Positions 1-7,942 of a stretch of DNA of 42,390 bases are shown here, piece by piece. This DNA comes from a virus. The stretch lies in the IMG/VR virus record IMGVR_UViG_3300034683_000161, positions 1 through 42,390 of that record. One strand, written 5' to 3'. Below the pieces are notes generated by a model. That model had not been told where the DNA came from, ran no database searches, and was given only the letters and a program-made list of their open reading frames with translations. The position numbers and the translations under genes are program-made. The stretch's first letter is position 1. Each line of letters starts with the position of its first letter.

Positions 1-1845
1 GAATTAGAAGATATCCCCAGATTCTGCAAAACAAAACTGATCAAATACATCGTCGATCTTAAAGATGTAGATCGGTCAAAATCAGAGAAAGAACATCAAG
101 AAGAGTGTACAAAACTCAGAGTGGAAGTAGACCACAAAGAAAACATTCTGAGTGAAAAACATCGTACACTCGGAAATATTCAAAATGATATCGAGATCTA
201 TACAAAACACATGGAAGAACTGGATTCGTCTGTATCCGCAGAAGACATTGAGAAAGAACTCAAATTTCTAATGTCGCAAACCTACGATATCGATGATAGA
301 TATCCTGCAATTCCAATCGAACAACTCGATCGTGCTACAGATGCAGTAAATCGACTAATTCAATACGTTGGACAATTCCGTGAACTTAATCTCAAACTTA
401 TAGTAGACACACAAAAACTACGTGCTCTGAATGAAAAATATGCGTTATACGCAGATAGAATCAGAGAACTTGGAGGGAACCTCACGAGAGCTAAAACTGC
501 ACTCGATGAGTATATCAAAGAAAGAGATGAACTGATACTCACTGTTCCGTGTGATAGAGATGTGCGCAGCTCTTGTGATCTGTACAGAACATACGGTACA
601 CGCAGATCATCTATCGAAGAAAAGATTCGTTGTATGGAAAAATCTATCGCTGAATATTCCAAGCAAATCGAAACACTCGATAAACGACAAGCTAATCTCT
701 GGGAAATTCTTGATCCTTATTCTAGAGGACATGAATTGATAGTTTCCATTGTAAGAGAACTTACCACAATAGCGGCATTCGAATGGTTCTCAGTCGAACA
801 AGTGGCACTGAAACTTAAAGAATCTCCCGATATGTTTATTCGGTACTATACAGAAAGTATCCGAATGGCACCGAGGTATCATCAAAAGAAACTTGACACC
901 GAACGATGTGAGTACTTGAGAGAAAAGCTAAAGTCACTAATTTCTACAGGACTACCATCAATAGATTTTGTGAAGCAACTCATTACTACACAAAAAGAAA
1001 AACAGAATGTGGTTCTTACTGAAATCGCTGAATTGCAAAATGAACTGGATCAGATGACTACGGATCTACAAAATGAGTCTCGATTCTTACAGATTTCATG
1101 TCTACTTGAGGAGTGTCAGACTCGTATCGATTACGAATTACAATCGAGAATTCTGAATGCAAATTTAGAGTTCTGCTGTACTTGTATCGAACAAGTAAAA
1201 AGACAGATCGATACTTTAAATACTTCTCTCAGAGAAATCGATGTTGCGCTGAAAGATCAAACAGGTCTTTTAGCAAGATTGAAAGACACAGAAGAAACCA
1301 TAGCAGAAATAACAAAAAGAAAAGCTGATCTTGAACTTGTGGCTAAAGGGATATCTCCATATTCTGGATTCCCTCACAAACACATGATCGATTTTACCAA
1401 TCTGCTCATTCACAACGTCAATTGCGTCGTCTCTCAGGTGTGGAGTTACCAAATGAATATTGTACCTCTCACCTACGATGATCAATTTGACTGCACCTTC
1501 GAAGTTATGGTAGACAACGTCAAAGTACCTGACCTTAGTTCGCTAAGCAAGGCGCAACAAGCAATGATGAATATTGCTTGGACGTTGGCATTTGTGATAG
1601 GAAAGAAACTTACTGACTATCCACTTTTCCTTGACGAGTGTGATGAAGGTTTCGATCCTGCTCACAAACAAAGTCTATTGGAGTGGTTAAAATCCATTCC
1701 TGAACAGAATCTCGTGAGTCAGTTGTGGATGGTACATCATGAAGCCATTCTTTACGACGGATTCGCAGATAGTGAAGTTCTCTGTCTTAAAGATGGAAAC
1801 ATACTTAAGCCAGAAAAAATGAACAATCATGCATCAATCCAGTAA
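1..1845 (+). CDS. SbcC/gp46-like recombination ATPase, C-terminal part
   Basis: The reading frame is open from the first base of the window, so the gene starts upstream and only about 614 C-terminal residues are seen. Most of this is charged, heptad-like sequence expected of a long coiled coil. The last 130 residues look like the C-terminal half of an ABC-type ATPase head: a degenerate signature motif (LSKAQQ, near 1540), a Walker B/D-loop (PLFLDECDEGFD, 1621-1656) and an H-loop-like VHH (near 1735). This is the layout of SbcC, Rad50 and T4 gp46, which work with an SbcD/gp47 nuclease in recombination and end processing. A GTG at 121 could be taken as a start, but the open frame and lack of a good ribosome site argue against it. 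The Walker A half and the nuclease partner would lie outside the window. Confidence 0.8.
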   Translation, partial: ELEDIPRFCKTKLIKYIVDLKDVDRSKSEKEHQEECTKLRVEVDHKENILSEKHRTLGNIQNDIEIYTKHMEELDSSVSAEDIEKELKFLMSQTYDIDDRYPAIPIEQLDRATDAVNRLIQYVGQFRELNLKLIVDTQKLRALNEKYALYADRIRELGGNLTRAKTALDEYIKERDELILTVPCDRDVRSSCDLYRTYGTRRSSIEEKIRCMEKSIAEYSKQIETLDKRQANLWEILDPYSRGHELIVSIVRELTTIAAFEWFSVEQVALKLKESPDMFIRYYTESIRMAPRYHQKKLDTERCEYLREKLKSLISTGLPSIDFVKQLITTQKEKQNVVLTEIAELQNELDQMTTDLQNESRFLQISCLLEECQTRIDYELQSRILNANLEFCCTCIEQVKRQIDTLNTSLREIDVALKDQTGLLARLKDTEETIAEITKRKADLELVAKGISPYSGFPHKHMIDFTNLLIHNVNCVVSQVWSYQMNIVPLTYDDQFDCTFEVMVDNVKVPDLSSLSKAQQAMMNIAWTLAFVIGKKLTDYPLFLDECDEGFDPAHKQSLLEWLKSIPEQNLVSQLWMVHHEAILYDGFADSEVLCLKDGNILKPEKMNNHASIQ

Positions 1846-1848
1846 GTA

Positions 1849-1876
1849 GGAGAGGGAGCCATGCGGCTCCCTCTCC
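1849..1876. terminator. Hairpin between convergent genes
   Basis: Perfect 12-bp stem (GGAGAGGGAGCC) with an ATGC loop. It lies 3 bases after the stop of the ATPase gene and 7 bases from the stop of the opposing gene, so it can serve both strands. No U-tract follows on either side. Confidence 0.75.
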
Positions 1877-1883
1877 ATACCCA

Positions 1884-2360
1884 CTATGCGTCACAGTGTA
1901 CCAGACGGGTAATGACCGTCGGATGGTCAGTCAGCGGGGAAAGCTCCCGCTTTGTCAGTTCCGGATCAATGTCCGGAAGCTCGAATGTGTTCTTGAACCA
2001 CTCAGGACCGAATTTACCTTCAGCAATCCGATCCGTGGTGGTGATATCTTTGATCCTTCCATCCGTATGGAGGATGTGCGTGTACTGTGCCCGTCTGGCA
2101 CCTTTACGGTACCGAATAGCGATGTTATTTTCGCTAATGGAATACACAATACTCGAGTCCGACGGATCTTCACTGTCAGACAATTCGATCCGTATGGTGG
2201 TCGACTGCTTCTTCATCGTCAGAATCTTGTCGATCCTGATCGATTCATTGAGGACTCCTTTTGCGAAGTCCGTCAGATTGTTCTTGAGGATTTGAAACCA
2301 CCTACGCGCGAGCAGAGCATCGATGATCGCGTAGCGGTTTTCTGCATTGTCCGCAGCCAT
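1884..2360 (-). CDS. Hypothetical protein, 158 aa
   Basis: I do not recognise this protein. The ATG at 2360 is chosen because AGGAAAGGAG lies just upstream; an in-frame ATG at 2381 falls inside the upstream hairpin and is less likely. The product is charged and soluble, with a mixed alpha/beta look and no signal peptide or membrane segment. Its stop abuts the hairpin at 1849-1876. It is the last of a row of short minus-strand genes (2414-2659, 2688-3077), each with its own strong ribosome site. Confidence 0.8.
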   Translation of the reverse strand: MAADNAENRYAIIDALLARRWFQILKNNLTDFAKGVLNESIRIDKILTMKKQSTTIRIELSDSEDPSDSSIVYSISENNIAIRYRKGARRAQYTHILHTDGRIKDITTTDRIAEGKFGPEWFKNTFELPDIDPELTKRELSPLTDHPTVITRLVHCDA

Positions 2361-2371
2361 ATATGACTCCT

Positions 2372-2399
2372 TTCCTACCATGAGGTAGGATGGTAGGAA
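2372..2399 (-). terminator. Hairpin after the 81-aa gene
   Basis: 10-bp perfect stem (TTCCTACCAT/ATGGTAGGAA) with an 8-base loop, 14 bases beyond the stop at 2414. Its distal arm runs up to the ribosome site of the next gene, so the fold could also affect that gene's translation. Confidence 0.55.
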
Positions 2400-2413
2400 G
2401 AAGGAGGCATCAC

Positions 2414-2659
2414 CTACTTTCGTCGTTTGATGGTGACGCCCTTCATCTCGTTTTTCTGTTTTTCCGCAAGAGCAGCGAACGGATTCGCTCCCTGGAAGAA
2501 TTCCATGCGCTGTTCTTCCTTTTGCCGTTCTTTCTCTTTCTGCGCACGAGCCAACCGCCGATCTTCCGACGTGACGGTAGGTGCTTCACTGTAGTCCTTG
2601 AAAACCTCAGACAGGTCCGTATCTCGTCCGAGATTCGGTACCTTATTCTGTTTCGCCAT
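2414..2659 (-). CDS. Small hypothetical protein, 81 aa
   Basis: Function not recognised. The start at 2659 (MAKQNK...) is preceded by a strong AAGGAGG site at good spacing; an ATG 25 codons upstream has no such site. The middle is a very charged helix rich in Arg, Lys, Glu and Gln, and the tail is basic (KRRK). That composition would suit a small nucleic-acid- or protein-binding helix, but this is only composition. Confidence 0.7.
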   Translation of the reverse strand: MAKQNKVPNLGRDTDLSEVFKDYSEAPTVTSEDRRLARAQKEKERQKEEQRMEFFQGANPFAALAEKQKNEMKGVTIKRRK

Positions 2660-2687
2660 GGTTATCCTCCTTGACGAGCAGATAGAG

Positions 2688-3077
2688 TTAAGAAAGAGTG
2701 AAGAGTTCCCGAAGTTTTTCTGCTTCGGGTACATGTCGAACGATCTGATCGATCACCGGCCTCGGGGAATCGTCACCCAATACCACAGTCATCTTCTTGC
2801 GGTACTCGATCGTTTTTATGAGACGATCACCCATGGTCACGCGAAGACTGACCGTGGGGAGCTTGGGATTCACTTCGAGAATTGTCGCCATGACAATACC
2901 ACCAGAGGTACTGCTGACGACGATTTTGCAGGAAGAGTTCTTCTTCCTGCTTTTGTTGTAGTTCGAGGTGATGATTACGTTGCTGCTTTTCCGCTCCGCA
3001 TCACGAGCGACTTCATCAAGCTTCGCGATGAAACGAAGCGACGCATCGACGTGATCGGTGAGGGAAAGACTGGACAC
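2688..3077 (-). CDS. Hypothetical protein, 129 aa (GTG start)
   Basis: Function not recognised. It starts with GTG at 3077 behind AAAGGAG. The first 50 residues are basic and helical, followed by a beta-rich stretch. Upstream lies a leader with an ATATATTAC element (3151-3159) shared with the metallopeptidase and MYG1 genes, so it probably belongs to the same expression class. No membrane segment or catalytic motif is visible. Confidence 0.75.
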   Translation of the reverse strand: MSSLSLTDHVDASLRFIAKLDEVARDAERKSSNVIITSNYNKSRKKNSSCKIVVSSTSGGIVMATILEVNPKLPTVSLRVTMGDRLIKTIEYRKKMTVVLGDDSPRPVIDQIVRHVPEAEKLRELFTLS

Positions 3078-3150
3078 GTGAGTTCTCCTTTCGATTAAAC
3101 GTTGGTGTGTTGTGCATGGTGGAGTTTATATAACGATCCACCTCACACAA

Positions 3151-3159
3151 GTAATATAT
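3151..3159 (-). promoter_or_regulatory. ATATATTAC promoter-like element
   Basis: ATATATTAC on the minus strand, 73 bases before the GTG at 3077. The same 9-mer precedes the genes starting at 12871 and 30469. It contains TATATTAC, reported as the core of phiKZ early promoters. The rest of the leader to about 3260 is AT-rich with a 6-bp inverted repeat (GGTGGA/TCCACC) and no gene. Confidence 0.55.
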
Positions 3160-3264
3160 ATTTGTATCATATGTGAATAGCACTGATCCAGTTCGCCCCA
3201 TTTCTGAATCAGTAGAGTGGATCCCACATCAACTCTAAGCTGGACACTCCTTTCCTCCACAGTC

Positions 3265-3295
3265 AGACGGAGCAGGGGTCGGCCCTGCTCCGTCT
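3265..3295 (-). terminator. Hairpin after the 185-aa gene
   Basis: 13-bp perfect stem (AGACGGAGCAGGG) with a 5-base loop, 23 bases beyond the stop at 3319. It separates the 3319-4166 gene pair from the next leader. No U-tract. Confidence 0.7.
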
Positions 3296-3318
3296 TGATT
3301 GGATCTATGCTGCATGTT

Positions 3319-3876
3319 CTAATCAGCAGATTCCGCTTCAGAATACGACAGCGATCCTTCTCGTTGCATTCTCACGTAATCGTGAACGAGTTCACCCACA
3401 TGAAATTCCTTCACGATTCGTTCGGGATTGAGAAAGCGTTTATCTTCATTGAAGAGGTCTTCTTTCTTTCCCCAAACCAGTACGAACCGAGTAACTGTAT
3501 CTGGTTCATCCTCCACCGTGTAGAATACGTAGCCAGTACCGAGGTCCATCAGGCATGCGTTGATGGTCGCCACAGTGCTATGGAAACTCGGGTATTCGAA
3601 TGCCCCACGGTCCGTCGCGTTGTAGTACGTGTGCGGGAGAATGGCGGACTTGGACCCTAAGGCCAGCATCTCGCCACCGAACCGATGTACCAGCCAGGAC
3701 AAGAACCTGGTCACTATCGCGACGGCGATGTGATCGTACTGTTCACGCTGAAGCTTGATCTTTTCGTCGGGTACCTTATGCTGATTGATCACTTTTTCTT
3801 CCTTCTGTTGGGAGTGTTCACCATCGAGTACGTCAAGACCTATGAAATCGTCAGGGCTGAACACGTTTCCGCTCAT
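3319..3876 (-). CDS. Hypothetical protein, 185 aa
   Basis: Not recognised. The ATG at 3876 has a good GAGGAGGG site. The stop of the upstream gene overlaps this start as ATGA, so the two are co-transcribed and probably translationally coupled. The first 40 residues are charged and polar; residues 45-150 look like a compact alpha/beta domain (a hydrophobic helix around AVAIVTRFLSWLV, then a strand-rich part). No catalytic motif seen. Confidence 0.8.
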   Translation of the reverse strand: MSGNVFSPDDFIGLDVLDGEHSQQKEEKVINQHKVPDEKIKLQREQYDHIAVAIVTRFLSWLVHRFGGEMLALGSKSAILPHTYYNATDRGAFEYPSFHSTVATINACLMDLGTGYVFYTVEDEPDTVTRFVLVWGKKEDLFNEDKRFLNPERIVKEFHVGELVHDYVRMQREGSLSYSEAESAD

Positions 3877-4166
3877 GCTGATCCCTCCTCTGGATCGAAT
3901 AATATTGGATAATCTCGTCCGGTTATCAGTTTGAAATATTCTTCAGGATATAAATGCGGCAGGATTCTTTTTTCGAAAATTTCTTTGTCTGTAGCATTTG
4001 GATGCTTGTCACGATACGGCGTGGTGGGGTACTTCAAAAATATCTCATTGTACGTGACAGAAACATTTTCAAATCCGTGCTCTGGACAAAATTTTTCGAG
4101 TTTTATTCCATCTACGCGATATGCCGCGATTATGAATTCTCGAATATCCATGTATTTCTCAGACAC
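3873..4166 (-). CDS. Hypothetical protein, 97 aa (GTG start)
   Basis: Not recognised. It begins with GTG at 4166 behind AAAGGAGGTGA, a near-perfect match to the 16S tail and strong enough to explain the non-ATG start. It overlaps the downstream gene by ATGA. The protein is small and soluble, rich in aromatic residues and proline, with a single Cys and no CxxC pair. It is the first gene after the structured RNA region. Confidence 0.8.
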   Translation of the reverse strand: MSEKYMDIREFIIAAYRVDGIKLEKFCPEHGFENVSVTYNEIFLKYPTTPYRDKHPNATDKEIFEKRILPHLYPEEYFKLITGRDYPILFDPEEGSA

Positions 4167-4216
4167 AGTCTATCACCTCCTTTAAACAAAAAAGATCATT
4201 TCAACATAAAGACATA

Positions 4217-4251
4217 GGGACGCCAGGAGCTTGTAGGCTCCTGGCGTTCCC
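4217..4251. terminator. Hairpin at one edge of the structured RNA region
   Basis: 14-bp stem with one bulged base and a TTGTAG loop. On the minus strand it could end a transcript coming from the RNA region; on the plus strand it could be the first helix of that RNA. On the minus side a short T-run appears about 25 bases later, too far for a classic terminator. Confidence 0.6.
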
Positions 4252-5321
4252 ATCGTAAGGCTCTCTTTCGTTTCCCGTGGTAAGTGCATGACCTACGAGA
4301 CGGACGATGTATTCCACCACGATTGCCATCGGGGCGGTTGTATTCAAATCGTCTCGTAGGGGTTTCTCCTGCCGGAGCTTAACCGATGGCCACCCCATCG
4401 TGCTGATCGGCGGAGAACCCATAGTCGTTTGCACCACCACCAATGTGCGGCCGGGCCATCACGGTACCGGCGGCTTCTACCCCAAACGTTTCTCCCATCG
4501 TCAGGACGTTCAGGGTAATAGGTGTGATGTAGCTGATGTAGCTGTAGACCATGGCGTTCCGGATTTTCCTCCTGTGTCCGAATTCACACCTTAGGTAGCA
4601 CCCGTCTTTTGGCGATTGTCCGGGTACCAATACATTTTACCCAACCCATTGTTCATCACCAGTCGATCACGAGTCGCTAAACTCGGTCACGTCCAGCAAT
4701 ATACTAAACAGGTCAAGCCCAAGTCAGCGCATCTTTCTCTAGATAGTCTAAGATAACTTTGTATCTATTTTCTATCCCTGGTCTATGGTGCGAGTAATGC
4801 CCAGTGAGAAAGTAGCGATACGCGCTTCATCAGTTCGCCGGTCGTGTTTATACCCACAGTCCAGCGCGTCCTTGGGTCCTCCGTCAGGGATTATCCCTAC
4901 GCAGAGAGTTTCGGTGAGCTACTGCGAACCAGATTGACGCCCACCAATACGCGCACCCCAGCGGCGGCACGTCGTCGCGGACGGGGCACGAAACCGCACC
5001 TGAAACGGCCAGATCGCCCGAAGTGTGGGCAGGGCCAATGGTGCGGTAAGTGAGCTGGGAGGGTTATCGAATACCGCGATCGTTGAGGACATCCTAACCG
5101 GGTAAGCCTGCCGAGAAGTTCTCGTTGCACGCTAGTCACCAGTCAAGTCCACCGAACTACGCATTCTCCGTGCACTGCACTGGATGCGCACGCAATACCC
5201 GATTACCCTCTCCAGCAATTTGTTTGCCGGGAAAGAATCGATCATTCTTTCGACACCGTCGAGGATCGAAACTCTCCCGGCGCGATACGGATAAGTTGGA
5301 CCGAATCCGCACCGAAATATT
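4252..5321. ncRNA. Candidate giant structured RNA, about 1.1 kb
   Basis: No credible gene is present, yet helices follow one another through the region. Examples, as paired arms: 4292-4302/4350-4360 (11 bp, perfect), enclosing 4319-4327/4333-4341; 4361-4374/4408-4419 with two bulged U, enclosing 4384-4389/4395-4400; 4520-4527/4584-4591; 4670-4674/4681-4685; 4733-4739/4806-4812 enclosing 4740-4745/4762-4767; 4820-4826/4863-4869; 4900-4904/4922-4926; 4961-4966/4973-4978; 4993-5000/5040-5047 with 5007-5010/5033-5036 and 5016-5019/5027-5030 nested inside; 5226-5232/5275-5281 closing a junction with 5233-5238/5244-5249 and 5250-5254/5258-5262. Strand is uncertain: G-U pairs favour plus in several helices (4961-4978, 4319-4341) and minus in two (5226-5281, 4993-5047). 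Base composition is more GC-rich than the neighbours. Size and ornate folding recall the GOLLD and ROOL classes of phage RNAs, but I cannot match it to either. Confidence 0.7.
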
Positions 5322-5352
5322 GACGACCAGTAGGTAGGAGCTACTGGTCGTC
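5322..5352. terminator. Hairpin at the other edge of the RNA region
   Basis: 12-bp perfect stem (GACGACCAGTAG) with a 7-base loop. It could end the 213-aa gene (stop at 5411) on the minus strand, end the structured RNA on the plus strand, or both. No U-tract. Confidence 0.7.
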
Positions 5353-5410
5353 GTAGCACAGAGTCGAGGTTGAGCCTGTGCATGTTTGGCGAAGCGTTCT
5401 GCCTATGGCA

Positions 5411-6052
5411 TTACGCCGACATGTATTTCTTGACAATTCCTTCGGCGAGTGGGGACTCGTAGAATTCCCAGAAGAGATGAACCATGAGATACATTGCGTA
5501 TACCTCACGAGACAACACTCCCTGCTCACCATGATCGACGACCGTCCCGACATCTTTGATCGGGACGTAGAGCGCGGTCAGTACTTCGACGTCGTCATCG
5601 TCTTCGACCGCTACGCATGGAACATAGGTACCGAGAGAAGTCGCATGCTTCTCGATGTGCCACAAGACCAGACCGACCAGTTGGTCGTATTCTTCCTGGC
5701 TCATGCCGACGTTACCCGAGTGATCAATCCCACCATTCATTGCGCTGAGGTACGTAGCATTGATCGCGATGGTGATCAGATTTCTGGTGTTGTTTCTGAT
5801 CACGCGAATCACGTCAATGGTCGGAACCTTGTCGATATCGGTCATCCGATATTCACCGATTCCTTTTTCGGAATCGCGGAGAAGTTCCGATTTCCAGGTC
5901 GACGGAACCACAGATCCTTCAGGGATCTGGAGTTCTTCGAATTTGCTGGAAACTTCCCGTCTGGCCAATTCCGTACAAAAGACTTTGAGTATTGCTTCGG
6001 CAGTCTCAAGATCTTTCACCGGAAGGATCGAAATCCAGTCAGGGTATTGCAC
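5411..6052 (-). CDS. Hypothetical protein, 213 aa (GTG start)
   Basis: Not recognised. I choose the GTG at 6052 because GGAGGT lies 5 bases upstream; a GTG at 6070 is possible but would place that site inside the gene. The protein is acidic, soluble and mixed alpha/beta, with a run of four Asp near residue 155 and no catalytic motif I can name. Upstream, a near match to the ATATATTAC element (TATATAAC, 6106-6113) fits the accessory-gene class. The hairpin at 5322-5352 lies 58 bases past the stop, an unusually long gap here. Confidence 0.8.
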   Translation of the reverse strand: MQYPDWISILPVKDLETAEAILKVFCTELARREVSSKFEELQIPEGSVVPSTWKSELLRDSEKGIGEYRMTDIDKVPTIDVIRVIRNNTRNLITIAINATYLSAMNGGIDHSGNVGMSQEEYDQLVGLVLWHIEKHATSLGTYVPCVAVEDDDDVEVLTALYVPIKDVGTVVDHGEQGVLSREVYAMYLMVHLFWEFYESPLAEGIVKKYMSA

Positions 6053-6105
6053 AGATACCTCCAAATACACAACGTTGCGAAAAGTTTTAACCGGTCATCA
6101 CAGTA

Positions 6106-6113
6106 GTTATATA
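6106..6113 (-). promoter_or_regulatory. TATATAAC, near match to the ATATATTAC element
   Basis: One base from TATATTAC, 53 bases before the GTG at 6052, within the same distance range as the exact copies. It lies in the 125-bp divergent spacer between the minus gene and the plus gene at 6178. Confidence 0.35.
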
Positions 6114-6147
6114 TAATCGAAAATTTCATGGAAATTGAAAATACGCC

Positions 6148-6155
6148 ATTCTATG
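6148..6155 (+). promoter_or_regulatory. ATTCTATG promoter-like element
   Basis: ATTCTATG on the plus strand, 22 bases before the ATG at 6178. The identical 8-mer precedes the terminase, the 882-aa virion gene and the protease operon. The motif resembles the TATG late element reported for phiKZ. Confidence 0.5.
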
Positions 6156-6177
6156 CATACCCCAAAGGGAGGTTATC

Positions 6178-6999
6178 ATGCACAGTGCAATCGAAGCATG
6201 TTTCAGAGAAATAGATCGATCCATACCAATCGAAATTCTTCAGAGAGCATTCCCTCTACTTCCAGGACAATCTCTCGATGATGCAATCCATACTGAAGTA
6301 ATCGGCGCACACGTGCTTCCTGATTGCAACCTCATGGGTGGGCGTAAGAAAGATATCGTACTTGATTCCAGATGGATCGAATTGGCTGAAACACCTGAGC
6401 CATTCGTTTATGGAAATACGCAGTCGTATACTCTCTATCGCATTCCTGCGGAAGCTAGAGAATTTCGTCCTATTTCAAAAGTCATAGGAGTGCGGTATCC
6501 ATACGCACTCAATGATGGACTCCAGACCCCAACCTATGGACTCAGTCTGGCTGGTGCAGGAACTACCATGGACGGTCTTTCCTCCCAGATTCTGAACTCG
6601 CATACCTTCGGAAACAAAATGGTTCTCCCGACGCCTATTCTTAAGTCTGGAGATATCGTACAACTTACTCCGAATAACGTATCACATATTCAGAATGTAT
6701 GGGTACTCGAATGTCGTCTTTATTACGACGAAGAGTTTACCAATCTGAATGAACAAGCGATAATGACCCTCATGCATCTCGTACGCACTGCAGTCGAGAT
6801 GTACATCTACAATAAGTTGATCATCAAGACGGATATGGCATTTCTGTCTGGTGGTCAGCAACTCGGAAAGATGAAAGAAATCATCGAGAGTTACTCAGAC
6901 CGAAGAGAGCTGTACTTTCAGTTACTGAAACAGTTCAATGGTGCTGCCATCATTCTGGATCCGGAAAAGCGTAGAGCACGTATCCGCGATGCTCTCTAG
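6178..6999 (+). CDS. Probable virion protein, 273 aa
   Basis: No family is recognised with certainty. The ATG follows GGGAGG at good spacing. The protein is soluble, without signal peptide; its middle is beta-rich and glycine-containing (residues 100-180), followed by an alpha-helical end (residues 195-273). An ATTCTATG element of the type found before terminase and tail genes lies just upstream, which is my main reason for a structural role (head, neck or tail). It is followed after 9 bases by the ParB-like gene, so the two form one operon ended by the hairpin at 7413-7442. Confidence 0.8.
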   Translation: MHSAIEACFREIDRSIPIEILQRAFPLLPGQSLDDAIHTEVIGAHVLPDCNLMGGRKKDIVLDSRWIELAETPEPFVYGNTQSYTLYRIPAEAREFRPISKVIGVRYPYALNDGLQTPTYGLSLAGAGTTMDGLSSQILNSHTFGNKMVLPTPILKSGDIVQLTPNNVSHIQNVWVLECRLYYDEEFTNLNEQAIMTLMHLVRTAVEMYIYNKLIIKTDMAFLSGGQQLGKMKEIIESYSDRRELYFQLLKQFNGAAIILDPEKRRARIRDAL

Positions 7000-7008
7000 G
7001 AGATACAG

Positions 7009-7404
7009 ATGAAACACATTAAAAAACTTCTCGAAGATCCTGACAACTTCACTCCTCCCGAATATACCAGACAGAAACACTCCTACGAAGGAAAAATCTG
7101 GTATGTGGAAAATCTTGTCGATCTTGCGAAAGATCTTCCCGTATTTGAAAAACCAGTAGAAGAACTTCGAGCACTTGCTCTTTCTGTGAAATACCCAGGA
7201 ATGACTGAAGGGACGTATCTTGATTTTGCGTACCATGCCGCAGTTGCATCTAATGCGGATCTCAGTTATCCCATCATTCTTGCGGAAGATGGTCGAATCA
7301 TGGATGGTCACCACCGGGTGATCAAAGCTCTGATGGAAAAAAAGAAAACCATCAAGGTGGTTCAATTTACCATCGATCCAGAACCGGATGATTTTGTAGA
7401 ATAG
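7009..7404 (+). CDS. ParB/Srx-fold protein, 131 aa
   Basis: The second half (residues 86-120) carries YPIILAEDGRIMDGHHRV, the hallmark of the ParB N-terminal-like/sulfiredoxin fold, with the DGHHR box at residues 99-103. Family members bind nucleotides (CTP or ATP), and some act as nucleases. There is no helix-turn-helix DNA-binding domain after it, so this is not a full partition protein. The first 80 residues are helical and unknown. It is co-transcribed with the 273-aa gene upstream. Substrate and role are not evident; a nuclease or nucleotide-dependent switch is possible. Confidence 0.8.
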   Translation: MKHIKKLLEDPDNFTPPEYTRQKHSYEGKIWYVENLVDLAKDLPVFEKPVEELRALALSVKYPGMTEGTYLDFAYHAAVASNADLSYPIILAEDGRIMDGHHRVIKALMEKKKTIKVVQFTIDPEPDDFVE

Positions 7405-7412
7405 CATTCCAT

Positions 7413-7442
7413 CAGGAGAGGGACCAGCTGGTCCCTCTCCTG
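7413..7442. terminator. Hairpin between convergent genes
   Basis: 13-bp perfect stem (CAGGAGAGGGACC) around AGCT, 8 bases from either stop codon (7404 and 7451). Symmetric, so it can act on both strands. No U-tract. Confidence 0.75.
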
Positions 7443-7450
7443 TAATGCGT

Positions 7451-7942
7451 CTACTGCGTCGCGAGTTGTTCGAACAATATCAGCTCCGGATGACATACCC
7501 CGTAACTACACTTGCACGGAATAAGATCATAGGATCGATCAGACCGGTTCGATTTATTCTTAAACGGTGCGTGACACGACACTGAATCATCGATTGCGAT
7601 GTATCCAGTTATTCCTTCACCTTGATGTCGTGCCATCCACTCGTAGATTCCAAGATATCTCGTCTTGCTGGTAGCCATTTTCGTGGAGATCTTCCAGTCA
7701 GGATGGCTGATATCCAGAAATCTTTTCTTGAGATCTTCGTCTTCTGGTTCGATCCAGTCCCACGGATCATCATGGATAATCCGGGTACTGATCAATACCA
7801 CTCGAACATCGTGAGTTTCACAAATCGTCAGGAAATTCGCAACTATGTTGCGATTATATCCCAACGAAATGTCTTCATGATACTTCTCTGCACGATGGGT
7901 CACAAACACCCCATCGATGTCTAGGAATACGATCTTTGTCAT
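7451..7942 (-). CDS. HAD-superfamily phosphatase, 163 aa
   Basis: The N-terminus FLDIDGV (residues 6-12) is the HAD motif I, with nucleophile Asp8 and acid/base Asp10. Motif II is seen at LIST (about residues 50-53) and a motif IV-like AIDDS near residue 117. The small size and absence of a large cap resemble the HAD phosphatases of nucleic-acid repair modules, such as the phosphatase half of T4 polynucleotide kinase, but no kinase domain is present. A 3'-phosphate or nucleotide substrate is an inference. Its ATG overlaps the stop of the upstream 266-aa gene as ATGA, so the two are coupled. Three Cys in a short span (CKCSYGVC) near the C-terminus are unusual and might bind metal. Confidence 0.85.
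   Translation of the reverse strand: MTKIVFLDIDGVFVTHRAEKYHEDISLGYNRNIVANFLTICETHDVRVVLISTRIIHDDPWDWIEPEDEDLKKRFLDISHPDWKISTKMATSKTRYLGIYEWMARHQGEGITGYIAIDDSVSCHAPFKNKSNRSDRSYDLIPCKCSYGVCHPELILFEQLATQ

Noticed and set aside
4201-4630. Two overlapping minus-strand frames (about 80 and 83 codons) inside the structured RNA region, possibly one frameshifted gene.
   Set aside because: One runs through the hairpin at 4217-4251, the other needs a TTG start or an ATG 15 bases from its ribosome site, and both cross perfect long-range helices. RNA structure explains the sequence better.
4844-5139. Arg- and Pro-rich frames on both strands.
   Set aside because: Low-complexity sequence typical of chance frames in GC-rich DNA; no ribosome site and they overlap the helices of the RNA candidate.
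4660-5320. Possible tRNA genes in the gene-free region.
   Set aside because: T-loop-like words (TTCGATC) occur, but no cloverleaf with a 7-bp acceptor stem and anticodon arm could be built around them.
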